Of a stretch of DNA of 64,000 nt, positions 1 through 8,565 are shown one piece after another. A model generated the notes under the pieces. The model was not told where the DNA came from. It saw nothing but the letters and a program-made list of their open reading frames with translations, and did no database searches. The position numbers and the translations under genes were made by a program. This DNA is from Oceanobacter sp. 1_MG-2023 (GTDB lineage: Bacteria; Pseudomonadota; Gammaproteobacteria; Pseudomonadales; Oceanobacteraceae): assembly GCF_030689025.1 (NCBI RefSeq), contig NZ_JAUYWA010000014.1:1-64000 (forward strand), written 5' to 3'. Each line of letters opens with the position of its first letter. Positions within the stretch are counted from its first letter, which is position 1.

Positions 1-77
1 TTTCGCTGCATTCGTCGCCTTGCCCTGAACAACGGCAACACTCGCGCAGAGCCGTGCAGGATTAAATGGATGTCCCC
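1..77 (-). mobile_element. Partial MITE-like repeat, copy 1 (cut by the window edge)
   Basis: These 77 bases are the reverse complement of 2272-2348 with a single difference (gacgaatg against gacaaatg). The outer end reads GGATTAAATGGATGTCCCC, the terminus of the complete copy at 2272-2535. The rest of this copy lies to the left of the window. I see no transposase gene nearby, so it is best read as a non-autonomous element or a remnant of one. Confidence 0.75.
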
Positions 78-276
78 AATAGTTTATCGAGCAACCAAAA
101 ACAGCGAACAGGATAACAAGCCGGATAACAAACGAATGACAGGCGGGTTATGGGTCATGCGGGGAAAAGAGACAGGCTGGTCAGCCAATACGAGCAGACT
201 GCCCGTCGCAGATACCAGTCACCCCAGTATCAACGACGGGCCGGAGACCCGCATACAGAATGGATATAACCAATGC

Positions 277-999
277 TTAATGAGTGACTTCTGAAGCACT
301 CATCGAGGACGTCGTTTCTTCACTCAGTTTGGACAAGCGATAACGTAATTGCCGTGGCGTCAATCCCAGCACTTTTGCAGCCATGGTCTTGTTGCCGTTG
401 CACTTATCGATGGCTGCGTGAATATCACTCAGTTCATCTTCTTGCACACGCTGGTAAGGACGTGCATACAGAGTCTTGAAATTAGGCACCACTTGTGTTG
501 CCAGAATCTGAGCAATCTGAGCACCAAGGCAGTGCACCAGTTCAAGGCTGACATTGTCCAGTCTTGCACCACGAAGGTCCATCACCAACACAGCCAGTAC
601 TGACTGACGCAGCACCAGAGGGACCAACAAGCAACGATCCTGCAACGTCAGGCCACTGGCTTGGGGGTCAAATCGTTCCGGACGCTCACTGCCATCCTTG
701 ATGACCAACCATTCACGTGATTCAAACTGACGGCACAAGGCATGTTGGACAGCAAAGCTGTACACACCATTGGTAACACCAGTGGAACAATATTGGGCTT
801 TAAAGCGGCTTGGGGAGTCAGGTAATGCAATGGATACATTACGCAGTTCCGTGTGTTCAGAAATCAACATCAGCAGGCGCTGGATGCTTTCTTCGTCCTG
901 GTAACGACCTTCAATGATTTCAGTCAGGCCTGTCAGCCAATGGGCGGCAGTGGCAGGTTTGGGCTGGCGATAGTCTTGGATATCAGCGATTTTGTACAT
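277..999 (-). CDS. GAF-domain regulator with Fis-type HTH, lacking an AAA+ domain
   Basis: A 240-residue probable transcription regulator. Residues about 30-165 resemble the GAF sensor domain of NifA/NorR-type activators. Residues about 190-228 form a Fis-type helix-turn-helix (GNKTMAAKVLGLTPRQLRYR), the C-terminal DNA-binding module of sigma-54 activators. The central AAA+ domain that contacts sigma-54 in full-length members (usually 450-550 residues) is absent with no sign of a frameshift, so this protein cannot open a sigma-54 promoter by itself. The start is well supported by AAGGAGG eight bases upstream. It stands alone between the MITE copy at 1-77 and the CBS gene. Its ligand and targets are not visible; it may antagonise or assist a full-length activator. 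Confidence 0.75.
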   Translation of the reverse strand: MYKIADIQDYRQPKPATAAHWLTGLTEIIEGRYQDEESIQRLLMLISEHTELRNVSIALPDSPSRFKAQYCSTGVTNGVYSFAVQHALCRQFESREWLVIKDGSERPERFDPQASGLTLQDRCLLVPLVLRQSVLAVLVMDLRGARLDNVSLELVHCLGAQIAQILATQVVPNFKTLYARPYQRVQEDELSDIHAAIDKCNGNKTMAAKVLGLTPRQLRYRLSKLSEETTSSMSASEVTH

Positions 1000-1449
1000 G
1001 GGCAGATCCTCCTTTACATAGTCTTTCGCAAACTCCGTACCAGCTCTGCCAAACCAACCAATAAATTTTGCAGGCAGGTGCCCGGATCATGGCCAGCGCC
1101 CAAAAAATCATCAGAACAGGTCAAAAAAGCACTATTGGCTGACTATACGTACCGTACTGCAGGGTTGTGACTGGTTTATCCAGCGTTCTGTCATCACTCT
1201 GGAACAGTCAAGGAAGAAAAAAATATTGCCTTTTATCAATAACTGCCCAAGTAAAGCCAGCAATGCTCACAAAAATGCACAAAGAATTATCACAAAGACG
1301 ACACAGTCGGTGCAAAAGAGTGCAAAGGCAGGATTCAGAGAAACGTTGATGATAAGGACTGGCCGCCGGTCAAACGGATCGAAGACCAGCAGCCGGGCAT
1401 CCTGTTCCATGCCCTGTCAGCTTTTACCTTGATATACCTTGATGATTAT
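1000..1449. other. Intergenic region, no gene seen
   Basis: About 450 bases between the regulator start (999) and the end of the CBS gene (1450). The open frames here are short, have no good ribosome binding site and do not resemble a known family. The part next to 999 must carry the regulator's promoter and Shine-Dalgarno sequence. I see no convincing terminator hairpin. Confidence 0.6.
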
Positions 1450-1884
1450 TCAAGCAATGTCAGGATCGTCACTTGGCATATATTCCTTGTGCAGCCAGTT
1501 GGCGGTAAAGCGGCACACATCATGAGTCGTTAGCAGACCAGCCAGTCTCTCATTACGCATGACAATCACAGCGCTGCTGCCATTGTCTGCCATATAAGCC
1601 AGCACGACATCCAGACGCGTGTGCAGATCAACCCGGGCCACGCGTCGTTGACACATATCACCGACCACCAGCTCCTGGCTATCATCCAGATTGTGTCCAG
1701 GCTGCTGCGCCAACTTGATATCGTCAGCCCCTAACAACCCGATCACCTCATCACCATCCATCACCGGCAGATGATGACACTGATGTTGTGCCATCAAGTC
1801 TGCGGCTTCTGTTAACCGTGTGTTTTCACCAATATGCAGAGGGAATGCTGTCATTACTTCAGCGAGCGTTGGCATGTGTCTCAT
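1450..1884 (-). CDS. Tandem CBS-domain protein
   Basis: A 144-residue cytoplasmic protein made almost entirely of a CBS pair (residues about 8-60 and 75-130). Such pairs bind adenosine nucleotides and act as energy or redox sensors for partner proteins. The start at 1884 (MRHMPTLAEVM) is preferred over a longer upstream frame because GGAGA lies nine bases before it and the first CBS motif begins directly afterwards. No catalytic domain is attached. It precedes neither enzyme nor transporter in an obvious operon; its neighbour DUF4404 gene lies 84 bases upstream on the same strand. The partner is unknown. Confidence 0.8.
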   Translation of the reverse strand: MRHMPTLAEVMTAFPLHIGENTRLTEAADLMAQHQCHHLPVMDGDEVIGLLGADDIKLAQQPGHNLDDSQELVVGDMCQRRVARVDLHTRLDVVLAYMADNGSSAVIVMRNERLAGLLTTHDVCRFTANWLHKEYMPSDDPDIA

Positions 1885-1968
1885 ACAACGAATCTCCGAT
1901 ATTATTATTGCGGTAACGATCTGAACAACAAGACTGGGCGCTGACAACAACAGTCACCCACCCTTCAA

Positions 1969-2217
1969 TCAAACGCCGATGCGACCCAGGGTATCCACGA
2001 TTTGTCGCAAAATCTCAGACAGTGCCGGATGATCCTGATCGAAGCGAATGGCGTACTCTTGCAAGCCTTCCACGACATCACCGCTGTCAGTCAGCTCCAT
2101 CACTTCAATATCTTCCGCCACTTTTCTCATCAATCCTGCGGTTTCTTCATCCAGCTTCGGGTTGGCCTGCAACTCTTCATGCAATTGCTGAAGCTGTTCC
2201 TTTAGTTGATTTTCCAT
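1969..2217 (-). CDS. DUF4404 family small protein
   Basis: An 82-residue acidic, mainly helical protein matching the DUF4404 family (pattern LKEQLQQLHEEL near the start, LRQIVDTLGRIGV at the end). The first half is probably a coiled coil. Family function is unknown. I chose ATG 2217 rather than the GTG two codons earlier because GAGAGG lies five bases before the ATG. It is in the same direction as the CBS gene and could share a transcript with it. The MITE-like element begins 54 bases upstream. Confidence 0.7.
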   Translation of the reverse strand: MENQLKEQLQQLHEELQANPKLDEETAGLMRKVAEDIEVMELTDSGDVVEGLQEYAIRFDQDHPALSEILRQIVDTLGRIGV

Positions 2218-2271
2218 ACACACCTCTCTTTTCTACAGTCTGCGAGACAAAACACATTGCCTGACACTACA

Positions 2272-2535
2272 GGGGACATCCATTTAATCCTGCACGGCTC
2301 TGCGCGAGTGTTGCCGTTGTTCAGGGCAAGGCGACAAATGCAGCGAAATGACGAGTCCTTTTCAAATTCGTCAACACCGCACTGGACGGCGGCAACCCGC
2401 GCCCTTCGGGGACTGCCGGATGATCTCGACTCGGTGTCGCCGACTTTTGACTTGACCCGTCAGGCCTGCAAGTCGGCTTCGTGATTCGAAACCATCCGGT
2501 AGCCCAGAGTGAGCACCGGATTAAATAAATGCCCC
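2272..2535 (+). mobile_element. MITE-like element with imperfect terminal inverted repeats, copy 2
   Basis: The left end is GGGGACATCCATTTAATCC (2272-2290) and the right end GGATTAAATAAATGCCCC (2518-2535), imperfect inverted repeats. The inner 230 bases encode no plausible protein. The first 77 bases are repeated in inverted orientation at 1-77. No perfect target duplication is visible: the left flank ends ctaca and the right flank begins ttaca. The size and lack of a gene suggest a non-autonomous element mobilised in trans; the family cannot be named from sequence alone. Confidence 0.65.
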
Positions 2536-2751
2536 TTACAGGCATTGTGCATCAGGATACCTGATCAACAGCTGATCTTGCGCACGATTGTACAAACCCG
2601 GCCGGATTAGAGGTCTGTTAGAGAGCTGGAAGAACATCCAAATGGCTGACTATATAGCGATAGCACGGGATAGCGGGAAGGTTTGGGAGGATACAGCGCC
2701 AGCAACCATCGGGCTGCAGGCGGCGTGTATAGCAACAAGGTGATCATCCGA

Positions 2752-3267
2752 TCAATAAGTAGCCTGGCAGAAAATGGGCATTCCACAGGACTGGGCGAGA
2801 CGCTTGAAAGCAGGGAAATTGGCATAATCACCAATATACAACAGTGGGTTACGTGACAAATCCAGCCGTTGCAATTGCGGCAAAATCCGTCCCAGCACAT
2901 TAAGTAACATGCTGTGACTACCCGCAAGCGGCACCCACACTTCCTGTTGCCCGGCAATACGGGATAAAAATCCAAGTAACAAATTGGAATTTTCATCCAT
3001 GCTGGAACGTGTATCGGTATACACCAGGTTCAGCCACTGACCTTTGGGCAGATGATAAAAATTTGCCATATGTACGGCCGTTGGCAGCAGGTTTTCTGCC
3101 AGCAGATGTATTTTGGCCATCGTTTCCTCGTCAGATACGTCCCCGCTATTATGTCGGGCAGGTACCTGAACCAGCTTCACACTCCATCCTCGAGATGTGA
3201 TGAATTCCTCTGGAATCCGGGCAAACATAATGTCCTCTGGCTTGCCCAGCCTTTGTGCAGCTTCCAT
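2752..3267 (-). CDS. Hypothetical protein, possibly SulA-like
   Basis: A 171-residue protein that I do not recognise with certainty. The start at 3267 (MEAAQRLGKPED) has a near-perfect GGAGGAG five bases upstream. The central segment (LLGFLSRIAGQQEVWVPLAG, then a leucine-rich stretch) vaguely recalls the SulA/RecA-like fold of cell-division inhibitors, with a hydrophobic strand pattern and no membrane segment. No LexA box is visible upstream, which argues against a classical SOS SulA. It stands alone between the MITE element and DUF2788. The similarity is an inference from pattern only. Confidence 0.55.
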   Translation of the reverse strand: MEAAQRLGKPEDIMFARIPEEFITSRGWSVKLVQVPARHNSGDVSDEETMAKIHLLAENLLPTAVHMANFYHLPKGQWLNLVYTDTRSSMDENSNLLLGFLSRIAGQQEVWVPLAGSHSMLLNVLGRILPQLQRLDLSRNPLLYIGDYANFPAFKRLAQSCGMPIFCQATY

Positions 3268-3386
3268 TTCTCCTCCGTTTAACACAGCCAGCTGACCGGG
3301 TCAGCGATTCGCTACAATAAGTTCAGTCAGAACTACTGCATATGCAATGCCAACAATGGAAAAATGATATTCAGAGGCAATCAGGC

Positions 3387-3587
3387 CTAGAAGTTAAGCA
3401 CTTCGACCAGCACCGTCTTGATAATAAATCCAAGCATGCCCAGCCCCAGTGCAAAGAACAGCACACCCATCCCAAATTTGCCCGCATTTGAGCGTTTTGC
3501 CAGGTCATAGATGATAAACATCATGAAGCCAATCAAAATGGCAATGCCGATTGCCATCCCTGCATTCTCAACGTGACTGATATTCAT
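3387..3587 (-). CDS. DUF2788 family small membrane protein
   Basis: A 66-residue protein with two transmembrane helices (about residues 10-28 and 41-62) separated by a short basic loop (DLAKRSNAGKFG), typical of the DUF2788 family of gammaproteobacteria, whose function is unknown. The start MNISHVENAG at 3587 has GAAGG eight bases upstream; the open frame extends further back but would enter the divergent gene. It is transcribed away from the FAD oxidoreductase at 3675, sharing an 87-base intergenic region. Confidence 0.8.
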   Translation of the reverse strand: MNISHVENAGMAIGIAILIGFMMFIIYDLAKRSNAGKFGMGVLFFALGLGMLGFIIKTVLVEVLNF

Positions 3588-3674
3588 CAGTGTTACCTTC
3601 TCCGCAGCTATGGTAAAAATCGGGGGGCACATTTTAGCAACCGCCAGACTCTCAGTACAGGTACTGCCGATCCA

Positions 3675-4859
3675 ATGACTCCAGACTTCGATATATGCAT
3701 TATTGGCGCAGGTGTGATCGGTCTGGCACTGGCCAGACAATTGTCCCGGCGTTACTCCGTCTTGATACTGGAGCAAGCCGACCTGATTGGCAGTGAAACC
3801 AGTAGCCGCAACAGCGAAGTGATTCATGCCGGCCTGTATTACCCGCCAGGCTCCCTGAAAGAAACCCTGTGTCTGCGCGGACGCGCCCTGACCTATCAAT
3901 TCTGTCAGCAGTTCGACATTCCCCATCAGAAAATCGGCAAGCTGATTGTCAGTCCAACCAATGACCACCCGGAACTGCAGCGGCTGGAACACACAGCCCA
4001 GCGCCTTGCCATTCCATTACAACGTTTGGACCGCCACCAGCTACATCAAATGGAACCGGACGTTGCCGCTGCGGCTGCGCTCTGGTCACCGGAAACCGGG
4101 ATCATCGACAGTCACCGGTTTATGCAAGCCTTGCAGCACCAGGCTGAGCAAGCCGGTGCGCTGTTGGTCTGCCGCAGCCAAATGACATCCGCACACAACC
4201 ATGGTGATGCCTGGGCCGTTACTATCAACACCTCCGATGGCCCGACCACCATTCATTGCCAGACACTGATTAACGCCGCCGGATTAGAGGCGGTTGCGCT
4301 GATGGCCACGATAGATGCTGGTACCAATACCGCAGATACAAATAGTGATGCCCGTCTCCATAACGGAAGCCAGACTGCCGAACGCAATAACACGCCGCCG
4401 GTACTGTTTCCGGCCCGTGGACATTACTTCAGCTACCAGGGCAAAAGCCCATTCCGGCATCTGGTTTATCCTTTGCCTGAGCCTGGCCTCGCCGGCCTCG
4501 GTGTTCATGCCACCCTGGATCTGGCCGGACAACTGCGCTTTGGCCCGGATGTCGAATATCTTGATCCGCAAGCAGCCTCCAGTCCTGAGCGCTACCATGT
4601 CAGTGAGCATTTACGTCGCCCCTTTGCCGCCGCCATACGCCGCTACTGGCCCGCACTGGATGAAAACCAGCTACAGGCCGCATACGCGGGTATTCGCCCC
4701 AAGCTGAGTGCCCCAGGCAACACCGCGGCCGACTTTGTTTTTCAGCGAAGTGGCCCCGCCACATCACCCGCCTGGCATCTGTTGGGGATAGAGAGTCCGG
4801 GGCTGACCTCGGCATTAGCCATCGCCGAGCATGTCGAACAATTACTGGAAACAAGATGA
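3675..4859 (+). CDS. FAD-dependent oxidoreductase, L-2-hydroxyglutarate dehydrogenase-like
   Basis: A 394-residue DAO-family flavoprotein. The dinucleotide-binding motif GAGVIGLALARQL lies near residue 10, and the stretch SRNSEVIHAGLYYPPGS is characteristic of LhgO-like 2-hydroxyglutarate and related 2-hydroxyacid oxidoreductases. Such enzymes oxidise the substrate with FAD, often passing electrons to quinone. A segment at about residues 215-240 rich in Asn and Thr looks like a loop insertion. I start at ATG 3675 because the flavin motif follows directly; no strong Shine-Dalgarno is seen, and an upstream start in the same frame is possible. The stop overlaps the next gene by ATGA, indicating coupling. 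Substrate is inferred from family only. Confidence 0.75.
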   Translation: MTPDFDICIIGAGVIGLALARQLSRRYSVLILEQADLIGSETSSRNSEVIHAGLYYPPGSLKETLCLRGRALTYQFCQQFDIPHQKIGKLIVSPTNDHPELQRLEHTAQRLAIPLQRLDRHQLHQMEPDVAAAAALWSPETGIIDSHRFMQALQHQAEQAGALLVCRSQMTSAHNHGDAWAVTINTSDGPTTIHCQTLINAAGLEAVALMATIDAGTNTADTNSDARLHNGSQTAERNNTPPVLFPARGHYFSYQGKSPFRHLVYPLPEPGLAGLGVHATLDLAGQLRFGPDVEYLDPQAASSPERYHVSEHLRRPFAAAIRRYWPALDENQLQAAYAGIRPKLSAPGNTAADFVFQRSGPATSPAWHLLGIESPGLTSALAIAEHVEQLLETR

Positions 4860-5056
4860 GTACCATATTGCCTGCAGAGACGGAAATTCCTGTCACCTGT
4901 GATGAATGTAATACCGACACTCCCATCGCACTGGTCGAACTCAGATCACTGGCGCTGATCACCTGCCAACACTGTGGCAACCAACGCCAATTCACCCAGG
5001 CAGAACTGGACGTCATGCGCCTGGTACTGGTCCAGGCCGGTTACCGTTTTTTGTGA
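4856..5056 (+). CDS. Small zinc-ribbon-like protein
   Basis: A 66-residue protein with two CxxC knuckles (CDEC at residues about 15-18 and CQHC at about 37-40), the layout of a compact zinc ribbon. Its ATG overlaps the stop codon of the FAD oxidoreductase gene (ATGA), so the two are probably translated together. No enzymatic domain is present. It could be a regulator, chaperone or metal-binding accessory of the upstream flavoenzyme; none of these is demonstrated by the sequence. Confidence 0.65.
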   Translation: MSTILPAETEIPVTCDECNTDTPIALVELRSLALITCQHCGNQRQFTQAELDVMRLVLVQAGYRFL

Positions 5057-5222
5057 TAGATTTTTTTGCGACAAACAAGGCTTGATGGTTCAGCCCAGAA
5101 CCGATTCTTCCCGCCACCCCCTTCTGCAAGCACCGCCTTCACCCGAATGTCACGGAGCTGAAAAAGAACTGTCACACAGTCCCCCCAAAGTAAAGAGTCA
5201 TATGTAGCGAACTAATGGCACC

Positions 5223-6425
5223 ATGACTGCACCTATCCAACGCGTCACCATTGTGACTGAAACATTTGCTCCGGAGATCAATGGCGTTGCACATACTCTG
5301 TCGCAACTGGTTGAAGGCATGCGTGCACGTGGTATCCAGGTGCAGATCATCCGTCCTCGGCAATACCGTCATGAACAACCGGTCAACACTCATGACCTGC
5401 ACACAACCTTGCTGCCCGGTATGCCATTACCCGGCTATAAAGAGCTCAAGTTTGGCGTTCCCCTGATTGGCCGTATTTCTTCCGCCCTGAAGGATTTTGC
5501 CCCCAATGTGATTTATGTGGCCACCGAAGGCCCGATGGGCTGGGCCGCCGTGCGAGCAGCCCATAAAACCGGAGTGGCTGTCATTAGCGGCTTCCACACC
5601 AATTTTCATCAGTACATCGAGCACTACCGCCTGGCTGGACTGGAAAAACTGGCCTATCGTTATCTGCGTTACTTTCATAATCTGACCGCGACCACGCTGG
5701 TTCCTACCCGCAGCCAACGGGATGAACTGGACGCCCATGGCTTCCACAACGTGCGGGTATTATCTCGTGGCGTCGACAGCCAGAAGTTTAATCCTTGCCA
5801 TCGCAGCGCTGCCCTGCGACGCTCCTGGGGAGTGGGTGAACAGGATCTGGTGCTACTTTACGTCGGCCGCATCGCCGGTGAAAAAAACATGGACCTGGCA
5901 CTGGCGGCCTATCGTCGCCTGCTCAACAGCGATGAGCAGGTACGTATGGTACTGGTTGGCGATGGCCCTGAATTACAGAGCATCCGCGCCCAGTACCCGG
6001 AAATTATCTGCTGTGGCATGCGTCGCGGCGATGACCTGGCAACACACTATGCCAGTGGCGATATCTTTCTGTTCCCGAGCAAAACCGATACGTTTGGCAA
6101 CGTTGTTACCGAAGCCATGGCCAGCGGTCTGGCCGTGGTCAGCTTTGATTATGCCGCCGGACATGAACATATCACCTCCAGCCTGACCGGCATGCTCGCG
6201 CCATTTGGTGAAGATGAAACCTATATCCAGCAAGTCGAGATTCTTTCCGACAGTCCGAATTTACTGCAAAAAATTCGTCAGCAAGCTCGCTCACGTGCAG
6301 AAACAATTTCATGGAACAGCATAGTGGACGAGTTTATCCAGCGCCTTAACAGCGCCAATACCAAGGTAACCCCTAATGGCAATCGCAAAACAGTTACAGC
6401 CAAAGACAGCGCTACTGTTCAGTAA
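5223..6425 (+). CDS. Glycosyltransferase family 4 (GT-B fold)
   Basis: A 400-residue retaining glycosyltransferase of the GT4 group, resembling bacterial MgtA-type mannosyltransferases acting on lipids. The N-terminal half holds the acceptor-side motif TFAPEINGVAHTL (residues about 14-26); the C-terminal half holds the nucleotide-sugar site, with TDTFGNVVTEAMASG (about 280-294), the E-x7-E-type signature of GT4. No signal peptide is present, so it acts at the cytoplasmic face of the inner membrane. The last 50 bases overlap the PAP2 gene, arguing for a shared transcript. The Shine-Dalgarno before 5223 is weak. Donor and acceptor sugars cannot be told from sequence. Confidence 0.85.
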   Translation: MTAPIQRVTIVTETFAPEINGVAHTLSQLVEGMRARGIQVQIIRPRQYRHEQPVNTHDLHTTLLPGMPLPGYKELKFGVPLIGRISSALKDFAPNVIYVATEGPMGWAAVRAAHKTGVAVISGFHTNFHQYIEHYRLAGLEKLAYRYLRYFHNLTATTLVPTRSQRDELDAHGFHNVRVLSRGVDSQKFNPCHRSAALRRSWGVGEQDLVLLYVGRIAGEKNMDLALAAYRRLLNSDEQVRMVLVGDGPELQSIRAQYPEIICCGMRRGDDLATHYASGDIFLFPSKTDTFGNVVTEAMASGLAVVSFDYAAGHEHITSSLTGMLAPFGEDETYIQQVEILSDSPNLLQKIRQQARSRAETISWNSIVDEFIQRLNSANTKVTPNGNRKTVTAKDSATVQ

Positions 6426-6960
6426 AGCCGATCATCTAGAGCTGAGCCTGTGTCAGCTTATGAACAGAATGGGATACAACCGCAGCGTACGGCTGTTTTT
6501 CAAAGGCATCAGTCGCGCCGGTGACGGTGTATTCTGGTATTCACTCGGACTGTTATTGCCTCTGCTGTTCGGTATCGAAGGACTGGCCGTTCTGGGCCAT
6601 ATAGCCATCACCGGCTTGTTGTGTGTTGGCGTCTACAGTCAGCTGAAAAACCGCCTGGTACGCCAGCGGCCGTTTATTTCGTTTGATGCCATTCAGGCCC
6701 ATACCGCCCCGCTGGACCTGTACAGCTTTCCCTCAGGTCACACCATGAATGCCGTAAACTTCGCGGTATTACTCTGCTTTTTCTTCCCGGTACTGTTCTG
6801 GATGGTCGCGCCGTTTGCCTTGTTGGTGGCACTGTCCCGGGTGATTCTGGGGATGCACTACCCGACCGACGTATTGGTGGGTGCTTCTCTCGGCATGTCG
6901 ATCAGTTATGGCTCGCTCGCCATTTGGCCTGCCGGAATGTTTGCTTTTATTATTTACTGA
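6376..6960 (+). CDS. PAP2-family membrane phosphatase
   Basis: A 194-residue integral membrane phosphatase. All three signature motifs are present: K-x6-RP (KNRLVRQRP, about residues 92-100), PSGH (about 117) and SR-x5-H-x3-D (SRVILGMHYPTD, about 155). Several hydrophobic helices surround them. Members remove phosphate from lipids such as phosphatidate, phosphatidylglycerol phosphate or undecaprenyl pyrophosphate, with the active site on the periplasmic side. The ATG at 6376 lies 50 bases inside the glycosyltransferase gene and has AAGG nine bases upstream, which indicates co-expression and perhaps a joint role in glycolipid or envelope polysaccharide synthesis. Confidence 0.85.
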   Translation: MAIAKQLQPKTALLFSKADHLELSLCQLMNRMGYNRSVRLFFKGISRAGDGVFWYSLGLLLPLLFGIEGLAVLGHIAITGLLCVGVYSQLKNRLVRQRPFISFDAIQAHTAPLDLYSFPSGHTMNAVNFAVLLCFFFPVLFWMVAPFALLVALSRVILGMHYPTDVLVGASLGMSISYGSLAIWPAGMFAFIIY

Positions 6961-7001
6961 AAACCGATCAGACAGGCTGCCTGAACCGGCAACAGCCAGC
7001 C

Positions 7002-8045
7002 CTAGAACAAACGCCCCTGGGCCGGATCACCCCCACAATGCCGGGCACCAATACCCAACAGGCGCACCCGCTTGTCCTGTCGACGCATGGCGCTGGCAAT
7101 CAGCGCAGCAAACCCTTTCAGATCGGCTGCCATATCGTTATCAGCCATGGTGGTCTGGGTAAAATCAGCAAACTTGACCTTCACAAACGGTGCCAGCTCG
7201 TCGGCCTGCCAACCGGCATTTGCCACTCGTTGCTGCCAGCGCTGCCACAAATCCGGCAACTGCTGTAAACATTCTGCCTCACTGGTCAAATCGTAATGGA
7301 ACGTCTGCTCCACACTGACCGTCTTGCGTTCTCGCACTTCCCGCAAAGGCCGGTGATCAATACCGCGACAACGTTCGTACAGCACCGCCCCCATACGACC
7401 ATAACGATGAATCAGATGCGCCATCGACAGCCCCTGCAAATCGGCACAGACAGACAAACCATCCGCCGCCAGTCGCTCGCTCAGTTTCGGCCCCACACCG
7501 GGAATTTTCCGCACCGGTAATGACTCGACAAACGCCGCCACCTCAGTGTTGGCAATCTGCCAGATACCGTCTGGCTTATTATAATCACTGGCAATTTTGG
7601 CCAGATATTTGTTAGGCGCAATACCTGCCGACACCGTCACACCCACCTGACACGCCACTTCGTAACGAATCGCCTCAGCAACTCCACGCGCATCGTCAGC
7701 CGCCGTCAATTCAAGATAAGCCTCATCGATAGAGACCTGCTCAAACACTCGCGCATACGGTCGCATAATGGCCATAATCTGCTGCGATGCCTGCCGATAA
7801 CGCGGCATATCCGTCGGTAACAACACCAGTTCCGGACACAAACGAAACGCATGGGCAGACGCCATGGCCGATCGAACCCCATAGCGCCTTGCATTATAAT
7901 TACAGGTTGAGATCACACCGCGTCTGGCAGGGTCACCCCCTACCGCCAACGGCCGGTCGCGCAGATGGGGCTGATCGCGCATTTCGATAGCGGCAAAAAA
8001 ACAATCACAATCGATATGCAGTATCTGACGTGGAGACATTTCCAT
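7002..8045 (-). CDS. dinB: DNA polymerase IV (Y family)
   Basis: A 347-residue translesion polymerase, close to the usual 350. The catalytic carboxylates are visible in HIDCDCFFAAIE (residues 10-21, including the phenylalanine steric gate) and SIDEAYLEL (about 105-113); the helix-hairpin-helix IPGVGPKLSERL follows at about 180, then the little-finger domain. I choose ATG 8045 because AGGGG lies seven bases upstream; a longer frame from 8072 would start inside the LexA box. The C-terminus lacks an obvious extended beta-clamp motif but ends in QGRLF, a plausible short clamp-binding tail. It is transcribed singly and divergently from hopJ. Confidence 0.93.
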   Translation of the reverse strand: MEMSPRQILHIDCDCFFAAIEMRDQPHLRDRPLAVGGDPARRGVISTCNYNARRYGVRSAMASAHAFRLCPELVLLPTDMPRYRQASQQIMAIMRPYARVFEQVSIDEAYLELTAADDARGVAEAIRYEVACQVGVTVSAGIAPNKYLAKIASDYNKPDGIWQIANTEVAAFVESLPVRKIPGVGPKLSERLAADGLSVCADLQGLSMAHLIHRYGRMGAVLYERCRGIDHRPLREVRERKTVSVEQTFHYDLTSEAECLQQLPDLWQRWQQRVANAGWQADELAPFVKVKFADFTQTTMADNDMAADLKGFAALIASAMRRQDKRVRLLGIGARHCGGDPAQGRLF

Positions 8046-8060
8046 AGCACAACCCCTAAA

Positions 8061-8076
8061 CTGTACATACATACAG
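8061..8076 (-). promoter_or_regulatory. LexA (SOS) box of dinB
   Basis: CTGTACATACATACAG matches the proteobacterial LexA consensus CTGT-N8-ACAG, with an alternating TA core. It lies 16 bases upstream of the chosen dinB start and so should overlap the promoter, giving SOS-induced expression. Confidence 0.88.
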
Positions 8077-8213
8077 TATCAAATACAGGTCATCAGGGGA
8101 ATACTTCAATCGTAGCGCTAACCAGGCCATAAATCAGGGGACGAGCCAGTCAGCAGCGTGGCGAACAGCGTCAACCGGTGTTAGCCTGACAGGGTTAAAA
8201 AAAGGAACCTAAA

Positions 8214-8564
8214 GTGAACAACGATAACCAGGCAACAGAAATATTTTTAACCCGGATAGAGAATAATGACCATCCGTTCTCTGAAACTCTGGACTATATT
8301 GACAAGCACTATGTTTTTTCCGCCTCCGCCTTTACCAACGGAGCGCTGGACAACAGCAGCGACCAAAACCAGGGATCATGCCGGGTACTGGCATTGGCCA
8401 GCCTGCTGAAACTGACCACCGAACAGACATTACGCTGTTTTGGTGAGCATTATCGTGATGTTCTGGCCAGCCCGGACGGCGACAGCCACCAGAACATCCG
8501 CCAGTTACAACATCATGGTATGGAAGCCGTTCGCTTTGAACACTTCCCGTTGAGAACAAAATAG
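8214..8564 (+). CDS. HopJ-family protein
   Basis: A 116-residue protein of the HopJ family. The family was named from a Pseudomonas type III effector, but its members occur widely in bacteria without such a system. Recognisable features are the acidic start, SETLDYIDKHYVFSASAFTN (about 24-43) and NQGSCRVLALASLL (about 53-66). It starts with GTG and has AAGGA eight bases upstream. No type III secretion genes are nearby. Only one base separates its stop from minC, so it is probably the first gene of a hopJ-minCDE operon. Function unknown. Confidence 0.8.
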   Translation: MNNDNQATEIFLTRIENNDHPFSETLDYIDKHYVFSASAFTNGALDNSSDQNQGSCRVLALASLLKLTTEQTLRCFGEHYRDVLASPDGDSHQNIRQLQHHGMEAVRFEHFPLRTK

Positions 8565-8565
8565 T

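Noticed and set aside
70..294. 74-codon plus-strand frame next to the first MITE copy
   Set aside because: It begins inside the repeat, has no ribosome binding site and overlaps the end of the GAF-Fis gene.
8214..8564. Type III secretion effector
   Set aside because: The HopJ name is historical; no secretion apparatus, chaperone or hrp-type promoter is visible, and the gene is in an operon with minC.
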